A stretch of DNA of 10,111 nt from Mobilitalea sp. GTDB lineage: Bacteria; Bacillota_A; Clostridia; Lachnospirales; Lachnospiraceae. Positions within the stretch are counted from its first letter, which is position 1. Every line of letters starts with the position of its first letter. The stretch is from the NCBI GenBank assembly GCA_029974875.1, contig JARKQP010000589.1, positions 1-10,111 of the forward strand, given 5' to 3'. The notes below the pieces were generated by a model. The model was given only the letters and a program-made list of their open reading frames with translations. It did not search any database and was not told the DNA's origin. Below, piece after piece: positions 1-7,010 of the stretch. A program made the translations under genes and the position numbers.

Positions 1-95
1 TGAAATAATCGGTTGTCCCCTGTTTCCCGATAAATTTATTAAGTGCTTCGATATCTTATATTAGGAAAGTTCTCCTCTGGAGAGCCTGTGTATGA

Positions 96-144
96 AAGGG
101 ACTGTTGCAAAACTAACTGATAATTAGTTTTGCAACAGTCCCTT
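96..144. repeat. 21-bp perfect inverted repeat (IS-end-like hairpin)
   Basis: Arms 96-116 and 124-144 are perfect reverse complements separated by the 7-base loop CTGATAA. The core of each arm reads GGGACTGTTGCAAAACTAA. This resembles insertion-sequence termini: the IS26 terminal repeat, as I recall it (GGCACTGTTGCAAA), differs at one of 14 positions. It could be the right end of an element whose body lies left of the window with a built-in hairpin, two abutting IS ends, or a strong transcription terminator for an upstream gene. The sequence after the hairpin is only moderately T-rich, so the terminator reading alone is not compelling. The inverted repeat is certain; its function is not. Confidence 0.75.
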
Positions 145-243
145 CTTGTCATATTTATACCCATTTCTTGTCCTCTGTTATAAAGAGATCGGGAGAAGAA
201 TAAAAATAGACAAAAATTAAATGAGTAAATGAAATTATATATG

Positions 244-272
244 TATTTTACACAACTGATATTTTTTATAAT
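244..272 (+). promoter_or_regulatory. candidate promoter of the symporter-esterase operon
   Basis: A perfect -10 box TATAAT lies at 267-272, about 60 bases before the symporter start. Seventeen bases upstream is TATTTT (244-249), a poor match to TTGACA. A second candidate is the extended -10 TGTTATAAA at 176-184, also without a good -35. The whole 145-332 leader is very AT-rich. I saw no convincing operator or catabolite-repression site in it. Confidence 0.3.
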
Positions 273-332
273 AAATGCAGCAGACAATAATAGCCAAAGC
301 ATAGATGGCTTAATAAAGAAGGAGGATATAAT

Positions 333-1718
333 ATGTCTGAAAAAAATATGGGTGGAACACAAAAAAGCTATACTGAAAAAATTAGTACTTTTGAAAAGAT
401 TGCATATGGCGGAGGGGATTTGGCCAGCAATCTTATCCTGGTACTGACTAGTACCTTTGTTACTTTCTTTTACACGGATGCATTGGGACTGAATGCAGCG
501 ATTATCGGTTCTATTATGCTGTTTTCCAGATTTGCGGACGGAATTACGGACATCATCATGGGGTATGTGGTGGATAAGACCCGTTCAAAGCATGGAAAGG
601 CAAGACCCTGGCTTTTGTGGTTGGGGGTTCCGATTGGGATTTCTACCGTTCTGGTATTTTTAGTGCCGAATCTGGGCGATGTGGGAAAATATATTTACGT
701 TATCATCACCTATAACCTGGTTACCACATTTCTTTATACAATGATTAACATCCCTTATGGTGCAATGACCGCCCTGATGAGCCGTGACCAGGACCAGCGT
801 ATGATCATCAATATTTTCCGTATGTTCATGGCACAGGTGGGCTCCTTGCTCATCAACGCTTTTACGCTCCCCTTTGTCAATGCGATGGGAGGAAGCGGCA
901 ACCAAAGGAGCTGGGTAATTGTTTCTATTATCTACGGTGTGGCTGCAGCGGCGCTATTTCTTCTCTGCTTTGCGAAGACAAAGGAACGCGTGGCGATTCA
1001 GGGCGACAAGAGAGAGAAAGTTGGATTTATTACTTCCTTTAAACTGATTATAAAAAATAATTACTGGCTGCTTTTAGTTGGCATCTGGGTCAGTATGGTG
1101 CTTGGAATGTCCATGAGCATGGGCGTGGGGACTTATTACGCAAAATATATCCTTGGCAGTGAAAACTTTGCCGGGTTTCTTGGAGCCCTGGGCATAGTTC
1201 CGGTACTTATCATCATGCCTTTTACAGCCCCCTTGAATCGAAAATTTGGAAAACGTAATGTTGCCCTGGTGGGAAGCCTTATCAGCCTTGCCGGACAGGT
1301 ACTGATGCTTCTTTCCCCGACATCTGCCAGCTGGCTTATGGTATGTGCAGTGGTTAAGGGCATCGGCTCGGCTACGTTGACAGCAACCATGTTTGCTATG
1401 ATAGCAGATACCATCGAATATGGGCAGTGGAAAACAGGAACCCGTGTGGAGGGCATGCTTTATTCCAGCACAACCTTTGGAGCGAAGGTAGGAGCCGGAA
1501 TAGGAAGCGCAGTAGCGCTGGCAATCATCGGGGCGGCAGGCTATAATGGACTTGCAGCTGTTCAGACACCGGAGGCTATTGCAGCACTTAAGACCCTTTA
1601 CCTGATTGTACCGATTCCCTTTATGATCCTGATTCCCATCATTTACGGATTCTACAAGCTGGATAAGATTTATCCGCAGGTAATGGAAGATTTGAAAAAA
1701 CGGGAAGAAGGTAAATAA
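333..1718 (+). CDS. GPH-family (MelB-like) sugar:cation symporter
   Basis: This is a 461-residue, twelve-helix-type integral membrane protein of the glycoside-pentoside-hexuronide:cation symporter family, within the major facilitator superfamily; it should import a sugar or glycoside with Na+ or H+. Family hallmarks are the N-terminal YGGGDLASN (25-33), the helix-II segment FADGITDIIMGYVVDKTRSKHGKARPW with Asp69 and Asp73 at the places of the MelB cation-site Asp55 and Asp59, and the INIPYGAM stretch near 139-145. The two acidic sugar-binding residues of MelB (Asp19, Asp124) align by eye with Asn33 and Asn139, so the substrate is probably not the MelB one. The length is normal for the family. 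The start is supported by GGAGG at 321-325 with a 7-base spacer. Two esterase genes follow on the same strand, suggesting an esterified glycoside or conjugate as cargo; that is inference. Confidence 0.92.
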   Translation: MSEKNMGGTQKSYTEKISTFEKIAYGGGDLASNLILVLTSTFVTFFYTDALGLNAAIIGSIMLFSRFADGITDIIMGYVVDKTRSKHGKARPWLLWLGVPIGISTVLVFLVPNLGDVGKYIYVIITYNLVTTFLYTMINIPYGAMTALMSRDQDQRMIINIFRMFMAQVGSLLINAFTLPFVNAMGGSGNQRSWVIVSIIYGVAAAALFLLCFAKTKERVAIQGDKREKVGFITSFKLIIKNNYWLLLVGIWVSMVLGMSMSMGVGTYYAKYILGSENFAGFLGALGIVPVLIIMPFTAPLNRKFGKRNVALVGSLISLAGQVLMLLSPTSASWLMVCAVVKGIGSATLTATMFAMIADTIEYGQWKTGTRVEGMLYSSTTFGAKVGAGIGSAVALAIIGAAGYNGLAAVQTPEAIAALKTLYLIVPIPFMILIPIIYGFYKLDKIYPQVMEDLKKREEGK

Positions 1719-1814
1719 AGTATATTCTGTTGAATATCGGTAATAAGGCAATGGAAGGAGCTTATACGGAAGAAAGCAAATAAGGATCTATTGCACAGGG
1801 AGGCATAAAAGCGA

Positions 1815-2945
1815 ATGGAAGAGAGAAGATATACGAAAGAAACTTTGGAAGCAATCCAAAAAAGGCAATATTGGATGAAGGAAGGGGTTCTGGATATTTT
1901 GATAAAACCGATTCCCGAGACGGATGAGCCGGGCTTGATGGATCCGCGTTTTTATGACAGCATGGCACCCATGATGAAAGGTGTGAAGGGCGCAATTGTC
2001 AAGCTGGCGATGAAAGCAGGTGCAAATTCCGGAAGCAGTGTGGAAAAGGGAGCGAAGCAGATGCGCAGCATGATGGGCGGAGTCAAAAGTATTCCGATTG
2101 TCGGTACGGTGGATGTGAAGGAAGAGACTGTACGCTATGGAGAAGCAGAAGTATCAATCCGCATCTACACGCCAAGACAGAAGCCGGATGTGCCGGTGCC
2201 GGTGTTCTACTATATTCATGGGGGCGGCTTTGTGACGGGCAGCATGGATGTTGTGGATGAAATGTGCAAGCTGGTGGTAGAGAATACCGGATGTGTTGCG
2301 GTGCAGCCGGAGTACAGACTGGCACCTGAAAATCCTTATCCTTGTGGATTGGATGACTGTTATGCGGTTTTGCAGTGGATCTATTCCCATGCTGAGGAAT
2401 TTGGTGGCGACCATGAGAAAATATGCATCAGCGGAGACAGCGCCGGTGGAAATCTCGCCCTGGTCTGTGCTATGAGGGACAGGGACGAAAAAGCACATAT
2501 GGTAAAAGCACAAGCCCTTCTCTATCCCACCGTGGACGCGGCCCATATGGAGGAAAACATGAAAAAAGGCATGGAGGTCTATGAGATTTCCGAAAAACAT
2601 GCCGGTGTGCTGAAGGGTATGCTTCAAATGATGAATGGTTCCTTAAGTAAGCCGACTTTGGGCGAGTATCTTGGGGTAAAGGATGATGCGATTCCTTATA
2701 TCAGCCCGTCCCTTGGCAACCTGGGAGGACTTCCGCCGACACTGCTGTTGATGGGTGAGTATGACTTTCTACGGGTGGAAAATGATTTGTTCGCAGAAAA
2801 ATTAAAGAAAGTGGGAACGGAAATAACCTATATCCGATACCGTGGAATTTCCCACGGCTTTGCCGATCAGGTAGGAGTCACACCCCAGGCTGAGGATGCA
2901 TTGCAGGAGATTGGAGCCTTTATGATGGAGCATTTGACTAAATAG
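1815..2945 (+). CDS. alpha/beta hydrolase, HSL-type (family IV) esterase
   Basis: This is a 376-residue soluble carboxylic-ester hydrolase of the hormone-sensitive-lipase group (alpha/beta hydrolase fold-3). The oxyanion-hole motif HGGG is at 135-138, the nucleophile elbow GDSAG at 207-211 (Ser209), the probable acid is Asp317 in GEYDFLR, and the histidine is His347 in SHGF. The complete triad implies an active enzyme. Residues 1-95 form a Met/Lys-rich extension ahead of the core that may act as a cap. There is no signal peptide, so it should act in the cytoplasm. AGGGAGG at 1797-1803 lies 11 bases before the chosen ATG, a little far but the only good site. It lies 96 bp behind the symporter and 19 bp ahead of a second, unrelated esterase. 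Enzymes of this group prefer short acyl esters; the true substrate (for example an acylated glycoside) cannot be read from the sequence. Confidence 0.9.
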   Translation: MEERRYTKETLEAIQKRQYWMKEGVLDILIKPIPETDEPGLMDPRFYDSMAPMMKGVKGAIVKLAMKAGANSGSSVEKGAKQMRSMMGGVKSIPIVGTVDVKEETVRYGEAEVSIRIYTPRQKPDVPVPVFYYIHGGGFVTGSMDVVDEMCKLVVENTGCVAVQPEYRLAPENPYPCGLDDCYAVLQWIYSHAEEFGGDHEKICISGDSAGGNLALVCAMRDRDEKAHMVKAQALLYPTVDAAHMEENMKKGMEVYEISEKHAGVLKGMLQMMNGSLSKPTLGEYLGVKDDAIPYISPSLGNLGGLPPTLLLMGEYDFLRVENDLFAEKLKKVGTEITYIRYRGISHGFADQVGVTPQAEDALQEIGAFMMEHLTK

Positions 2946-2964
2946 TAGAAGGAGGAAGAAAGAC

Positions 2965-4521
2965 ATGGCAAAAATATTTCGTTATGATGAAGTGCCTGTG
3001 ATACAGACAAAGTCAGGAAAAATAAAGGGCTATGAGTACGATGGAGTTTATATCTTCAAGGGGATTGCCTATGCAAAGGCAAAGCGTTTCCAGATGCCGG
3101 AGCCGGTGGATACGTGGGAGGGAGTCAAGGAAACGGCTTCTTACGGATTTGTGTGCCCGCTTCTGACCCAGGATACCCCATCCGCAGAGCTTTTGGTTCC
3201 CCACCGTTACTGGCCCCAGAATGAACACTGCCAGAATCTGAACATTTGGACCAATACCCTTGAAAAGGGTGGGAAAAAGCCGGTTATGGTGTGGCTGCAT
3301 GGTGGCGGATATACGGCAGGCTCTTCCATTGAGCAGGAAGCCTATGACGGATTTTCCATGTGTGACAACGGCGATGTCGTGGTAGTAACCGTAAACCACA
3401 GATTGAATATCTTAGGCTTTTTAGACCTTTCTCCCTTTGGGGAGAAATACGAAAATTCCGGCAATGCAGGCCTTGCGGATTTGGTTGCAGCGCTGAAATG
3501 GATTCAGGAGAATATCGCAGAATTTGGCGGTGACCCGGATAATGTAACACTATTTGGACAATCAGGCGGAGGAATGAAGGTCACGGGACTGATGCAGATT
3601 CCGGAGGCAGACGGCCTGTTCCATAAGGGGATTGTGATGAGTGGTGTGTCGGATGGAAAACTGCTGCCAATGCTGCCAGGGGACGGAAGAGAAATCGTGT
3701 CGGCGATGCTGAAGGAGCTTTCCATACCGGAAAGTGGGATAGAGAGGCTGGAGACACTTCCATATTACGAGCTGGCACAGGCTTATAATAAGGTATTTAT
3801 GTCAGTTGCACAGAAAGGTGTTTACATAGGCGGAATGCCCATTGTGAATGATTACTATAAGGGAGAGCCGCTGATTACCGGATTTAGGGACCATGCAGCT
3901 GGGATTCCTCTTTTGGTTGGCTCTGTATTTGGAGAGTTTGCCTTTGCGCCAGCTTCCTATAATAAGCGGGAATTGACGGAGGCACAGACAGAGGGAATCA
4001 TAAAAGAGAAGTTTGGGGAGCACACCGAAAAGGTGCGTGGGCTGTTTACGAAGGCATATCCGGAAAAGCATCCGGTGGATGTGCTGACAGTAGACCGTAT
4101 TTTCAGGCTGCCCTCCAAAGAGCTTGCAAGGCTTCATGCAAAAGAGAATAAAGCGCAGGCATATCTTTATGAATTTACGCTGGAATTTCCATACCAGAAT
4201 GGAAAAGTAGCATGGCACTGTTCCGATATCCCATTTATTTTCCACAATACCCACCGGGTGGAAATCAGCAATATACCGGGTGTTTCCGATGAGCTGGAGA
4301 AACAGGTTTTTGAGGCGGCGATGCAATTTGCAAGAACCGGAGATCCGAATCATGACGGCTTGCCACAGTGGCCTCCGGTAACACCGGAGGATGAGCCGAC
4401 AATGATCTACGACCGGAAATGCGAGGTACGCCATAATTTTGACGACGAGCTGCTGAAGACCTTGGAGGAAGTTCTTCCACCCTTCAATCTTGCGGCAATG
4501 ATGCAGGATATCCAACACTGA
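2965..4521 (+). CDS. type-B carboxylesterase/lipase family protein
   Basis: This is a 518-residue carboxylesterase of the cholinesterase/PnbA family (COesterase), hydrolysing carboxylic esters in the cytoplasm; no signal peptide is visible. The early FKGIAYA (31-37) and QNLNIW (90-95) segments are typical of the family. The oxyanion hole HGGG is at 112-115. The nucleophile is Ser200 in GQSGG, where GESAG is more usual. The likely acid is Glu324 in VFGEF and the likely catalytic histidine is His418 in AWHCSDIPFIF. Full length and an intact triad indicate a working enzyme. GGAGG at 2951-2955 with a 9-base spacer supports the start. Only 19 bp separate it from the upstream esterase, so translation in one operon is likely. 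Pairing two different esterase folds behind a sugar symporter suggests sequential de-esterification of one imported compound or of positional isomers; this is inferred from context. Confidence 0.93.
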   Translation: MAKIFRYDEVPVIQTKSGKIKGYEYDGVYIFKGIAYAKAKRFQMPEPVDTWEGVKETASYGFVCPLLTQDTPSAELLVPHRYWPQNEHCQNLNIWTNTLEKGGKKPVMVWLHGGGYTAGSSIEQEAYDGFSMCDNGDVVVVTVNHRLNILGFLDLSPFGEKYENSGNAGLADLVAALKWIQENIAEFGGDPDNVTLFGQSGGGMKVTGLMQIPEADGLFHKGIVMSGVSDGKLLPMLPGDGREIVSAMLKELSIPESGIERLETLPYYELAQAYNKVFMSVAQKGVYIGGMPIVNDYYKGEPLITGFRDHAAGIPLLVGSVFGEFAFAPASYNKRELTEAQTEGIIKEKFGEHTEKVRGLFTKAYPEKHPVDVLTVDRIFRLPSKELARLHAKENKAQAYLYEFTLEFPYQNGKVAWHCSDIPFIFHNTHRVEISNIPGVSDELEKQVFEAAMQFARTGDPNHDGLPQWPPVTPEDEPTMIYDRKCEVRHNFDDELLKTLEEVLPPFNLAAMMQDIQH

Positions 4522-4545
4522 TAACGTAAAATGGAAAGGAGTATT

Positions 4546-5379
4546 ATGGAGAAAAAAGAGAGAATTATTGTCTTTTCAACTGGGCTTTTGCTGCTGCTGA
4601 TTTTTACCTTTACGGATCTACAAATCAGTACTGTCCTTTTTACAAAAAATCTATATGGCCGTATTTTTGAGGTGGTCGGAGAGCTGCCCTTTGTATTCCT
4701 GTCGCTGCTTGGAAGCGTTTTGCTCTTTCGGTTTCGGAGCAGGAAAAATATCGTTCTTAACCTCCTGACCGGGCTGTTGTCGGGAGTGGTGGTAGTGCTG
4801 TTCCTGTTTATGGGAGGCTTCATGACTGTAAATTATCTGAAGGATAATTTGGGAGAGGTGCCGGGATTTGTGGCATTTCTGATTGCGGCAGTACTTCTGG
4901 CAGGAGCAATTTTCCTTGCCATGAAGGTGCCGGAGAAATATGCGCGTCATGCTGTGACCTATGGTATCATTGCGGTTGTATATTTCATTTTGGTAATCAT
5001 TATTATGAACAGCCTTAAAACCGTATGGGGAAGAATGCGGTTGCGTGAAATGACAGACCCGGTTCTGCAGTTTACCCGCTGGTATGTCATTGTAAACAGA
5101 GGAGGCTTTGACAATGTGTATGCATCCTTCCCCTCCGGACATTCCATGAATTCCGCGGCGATCATCCTTTTAACTTTGCTTCCGTCCTTTGTGCCGGCGC
5201 TGGAAGGGAAGGAAAAGCTTTTGAAGGGGATCACATATACATGGGCAGTCATTGTCGGTTCAAGCCGTATCGTCATGGGGGCGCATTTTGCTTCCGATGT
5301 GACAGTTGGAATCCTTCTGTCCTTTGCAATCTTTGATATTACCCGCACCGTTGTCTGTAAATTGAGGAACAGGGCATGA
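4546..5379 (+). CDS. PAP2-family membrane phosphatase
   Basis: This membrane protein of the type-2 phosphatidic acid phosphatase superfamily probably removes phosphate from a lipid phosphate or pyrophosphate at the cell membrane. With this start it has 277 residues and roughly seven or eight hydrophobic segments. Motif 1 is KTVWGRMRL (Lys158, Arg165), motif 2 is PSGH (196-199) and motif 3 is SRIVMGAHFASD (Arg241, His247, Asp251). The two catalytic histidines and the aspartate are present; the usual Pro after the motif-1 Arg is Leu here. I chose the ATG at 4546 because AAAGGAG (4535-4541) precedes it, although the spacer is a short 4 bases. The in-frame ATG at 4531 would add five residues and has no ribosome binding site. 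It follows the esterase by 24 bp on the same strand, so it probably belongs to the same transcript, though a role in that pathway is not obvious. Confidence 0.88.
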   Translation: MEKKERIIVFSTGLLLLLIFTFTDLQISTVLFTKNLYGRIFEVVGELPFVFLSLLGSVLLFRFRSRKNIVLNLLTGLLSGVVVVLFLFMGGFMTVNYLKDNLGEVPGFVAFLIAAVLLAGAIFLAMKVPEKYARHAVTYGIIAVVYFILVIIIMNSLKTVWGRMRLREMTDPVLQFTRWYVIVNRGGFDNVYASFPSGHSMNSAAIILLTLLPSFVPALEGKEKLLKGITYTWAVIVGSSRIVMGAHFASDVTVGILLSFAIFDITRTVVCKLRNRA

Positions 5380-5449
5380 ATGTTAGGGTGCATTGAGCAT
5401 CAGGTATGAGTGTAGATTGCTTAAATAACATAAACTGAAATTCCGAGTC

Positions 5450-5477
5450 GAGGATGCCTATTTAGATGGGTGTCCTC
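5450..5477 (+). terminator. possible terminator after the PAP2 gene
   Basis: GAGGATGCC (5450-5458) can pair with GGTGTCCTC (5469-5477) through nine pairs, two of them G-U, with a 10-base loop. The following AATTCTATTAT is only weakly T-rich. It lies 70 bp after the last gene of the + strand run. It could equally be a flank of the downstream mobile-type gene. Confidence 0.35.
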
Positions 5478-5713
5478 AATTCTATTATGCATTTCTACCA
5501 TAAATGCTAATATTTTTCGTGTTTTTAACAAATGGAAACTTCTGGATCTTACTGTAGACTTCTGTTATAATAACATCATCTGATTTATTTCAATTCCCAG
5601 GCTGCATTTTAAAGCCTCAGGCATTTCTGCCTATGGATCACCACAAGCATTATCATCATTAAGGAAAGAACCCATCAGAGGCTGGAGGTCTGCCAAGAGT
5701 CTTTGGAAGGATA

Positions 5714-5742
5714 TTGCGCCTGCTATGAGTATCTGCTATAAT
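5714..5742 (+). promoter_or_regulatory. extended -10 promoter for the Rpn gene
   Basis: TGCTATAAT at 5734-5742 is a perfect -10 box with an extended TGn. It is spaced 17 bases from TTGCGC (5714-5719), which matches TTGACA at its first three positions. It sits about 78 bases before the gene start and just ahead of a strong ribosome binding site. An extended -10 commonly compensates for a weak -35. Confidence 0.5.
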
Positions 5743-5819
5743 TTTAGTAGAAAAAGGCTCCGCATGGCATGGAATCACAGTATCCCCCGGTTTGCTGATG
5801 AGGCACAGAGGAGGAAACG

Positions 5820-6785
5820 ATGCAATTATTAGTGAAAGAAACACGCGGAGACTATATTGCCAAGAAGCAAGGGGGACGTCTGAATCCCTTAAATGATTAC
5901 CTTTTTAAGCAGTATATGGGGACGGAGGAATGCAAGATATGCCTGGTCTCCTTCCTGAATGCGGTGTTGGAAGAAGAGCTCACGGACGTAGAGATTATTG
6001 AAAACCTGGAGCTTCCCCAGGAAACCCCGGAAGGGAAGTTCTCCAGGCTGGACATCAGGGCAAAGCTGCCGGGTGGCACAAAGGTTAACATCGAGGTCCA
6101 GTTGCTGAATGAAGATAATATCGTGAAGAGGAGCCAGTACTATAACGGGAGGCTGTTCATCTCAGGAATCGGACTTGGGGACGATTACAAGGAGCTGAGG
6201 AAGGTGATTTCAATCAATATATTGAGCTTCAACTACTTTGATTACCCGGAGTTCCATATCAGCAGCCATTTCCGGGTGGACCAGCATCCAGAGAAGGTTC
6301 TGTCCGATGACCAGGAGATCCATTTCCTGGAGCTTAAGAAGTTTTACAAAAGCGAGATATATGACAGGAAGAACCCCCTGCACCGTTGGATGAAATATTT
6401 TGACCGTAACCTTGAGGAATATGAATTAAAGGTGTTGGTGAAGATGGATAAAGCGATTGCAACGGCAGAAGAAAGAAGCAAAAGAGCGGCAGCCAGCGAG
6501 AAGGAGATGCGCTACTATGAAGCGTTGGAGGATGCCCGTAGAAATATGATAAGCTCTATGAATTATCAATGGGAGCAGGGCTTCAGGGAAGGTGAGGACA
6601 GAGGAAGAGAGGAAGGAAGAAAAGAAGGTATACAGAAGGGGATACAGGAAGGTATACAGGAAGGGGAATTAAGATTTGCAGCTTTGACGGAGCGGCTATT
6701 GCAGGACAATCGCATGGAAGAACTACAGCAAAGCATCAAGGATCCTGAGCTTCGTGAAAAATTATATCAGGAATATAAGTTATGA
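5820..6785 (+). CDS. Rpn family / PD-(D/E)XK nuclease putative transposase
   Basis: This 321-residue protein belongs to the family annotated as Rpn recombination-promoting nuclease or PD-(D/E)XK nuclease family transposase. Characterised E. coli Rpn proteins are DNA endonucleases that promote RecA-independent recombination. The N-terminal LNPLNDYLFKQYMG (21-34) is the family signature. The nuclease core shows Asp78 in RLDIRAK and Glu92-Val-Gln94 in NIEVQL, fitting a D...ExQ active site. Residues about 190-250 look helical and charged. From about 254 to 283 there is a tail with Gly every four residues (GFREGEDRGREEGRKEG and onward), common in this family. GAGGAGG (5808-5814) with a 5-base spacer fixes the start. 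Arg codons lean to AGG, unlike the neighbouring esterase genes, consistent with independent acquisition. It stands alone between promoter and terminators, with no partner gene and no visible terminal repeats. Confidence 0.88.
   Translation: MQLLVKETRGDYIAKKQGGRLNPLNDYLFKQYMGTEECKICLVSFLNAVLEEELTDVEIIENLELPQETPEGKFSRLDIRAKLPGGTKVNIEVQLLNEDNIVKRSQYYNGRLFISGIGLGDDYKELRKVISINILSFNYFDYPEFHISSHFRVDQHPEKVLSDDQEIHFLELKKFYKSEIYDRKNPLHRWMKYFDRNLEEYELKVLVKMDKAIATAEERSKRAAASEKEMRYYEALEDARRNMISSMNYQWEQGFREGEDRGREEGRKEGIQKGIQEGIQEGELRFAALTERLLQDNRMEELQQSIKDPELREKLYQEYKL
6627..6662 (+). repeat. three tandem 12-bp repeats inside the Rpn gene
   Basis: Units GGTATACAGAAG (6627-6638), GGGATACAGGAA (6639-6650) and GGTATACAGGAA (6651-6662) are near-identical and in frame. 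They encode the repeating Gly-Ile-Gln-(Lys/Glu) tail at about residues 270-281. Gain or loss of a unit would lengthen or shorten the tail by four residues without a frameshift. Confidence 0.85.
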
Positions 6786-6811
6786 GAAGTTGCTTTTTTA
6801 ACTTCTCATAA
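6780..6811 (+). terminator. 12-bp perfect stem-loop over the Rpn stop codon
   Basis: TTATGAGAAGTT (6780-6791) pairs perfectly with AACTTCTCATAA (6800-6811). The 8-base loop contains the T-run, and the stop codon TGA (6783-6785) lies in the left arm. A second small hairpin follows (GGCGC 6814-6818 with GCGCC 6826-6830). Because the T-run is in the loop rather than after the stem, it may protect the 3' end or slow transcription rather than be a classic terminator. Confidence 0.55.
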
Positions 6812-6846
6812 AAGGCGCTGTATTTGCGCCGTGCAAAGTTTGCCCC

Positions 6847-6890
6847 AAGGGGTTATGCTTTTCTTAAAAAGAAGAGGATAACCCTTTTGA
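6847..6890 (+). terminator. rho-independent terminator of the Rpn gene
   Basis: Bases 6847-6865 pair with 6869-6887 over 19 positions, with one mismatch and two G-U pairs, around an AAA loop. The stem base contains GGGTTAT/ATAACCC and is followed by TTTTGATTT. The polarity of the T-run favours the + strand. It lies 60 bp after the Rpn stop. Confidence 0.7.
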
Positions 6891-6920
6891 TTTAAGTATC
6901 TAATAGGCGGATGAAAATAG

Positions 6921-6983
6921 AAAGAACCTGCCGAATATTACAGATATCAAAAGATGATTTCTGCAATCTATGGCAGGTTTCTT
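6921..6983 (-). terminator. terminator of the leftward metal-resistance operon
   Basis: AACCTGCC (6925-6932) pairs with GGCAGGTT (6972-6979). Inside it a second stem pairs 6937-6948 with 6956-6967 at 10 of 12 positions, giving a long interrupted hairpin. Read on the - strand, the stem is followed by CTTTCTATTTTC. It starts 28 bp past the ATPase stop codon, as expected for its terminator. Confidence 0.7.
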
Positions 6984-7010
6984 ACATCCGTATAATTGGA
7001 ATTGTATTAT

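Larger units (their letters stand above)
5380..5819. other. 440-bp gene-free spacer before the Rpn gene
   Basis: No convincing coding region was found here. The spacer holds a possible terminator hairpin at 5450-5477 and two small adjacent hairpins: AGGCT at 5599-5603 with AGCCT at 5613-5617, and AGGCA at 5619-5623 with TGCCT at 5628-5632. It also has an extended -10 box TGTTATAAT at 5563-5571 with the weak -35 TGGATC at 5543-5548, and a better promoter nearer the gene (annotated separately). Its length and hairpin content would fit the leading flank of a mobile cassette containing the Rpn gene, but no terminal repeats could be seen. Confidence 0.5.

Noticed and set aside
2..64. Open frame from the left edge ending at TAG (62-64), about 20 codons
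   Set aside because: Could be the tail of an upstream transposase, but it is too short to recognise and its composition gives no support.
1722..1737. ATATTC-TGTT-GAATAT hairpin just after the symporter
   Set aside because: Only 6 AT-rich pairs and no T-run, so too weak to call a terminator.
1074..1751. Long open frame on the - strand opposite the symporter (225 codons)
   Set aside because: Lies antisense to a well-supported membrane protein and is rich in Cys/His/Ser without family features; a shadow frame.
1751..1783. Ten-codon frame between the symporter and the first esterase
   Set aside because: No ribosome binding site and no recognisable product.
5633..5662. Tiny His-rich frame MDHHKHYHH before the Rpn gene, like a his leader peptide
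   Set aside because: No ribosome binding site, no attenuator pairing seen and no histidine genes downstream; most likely chance.
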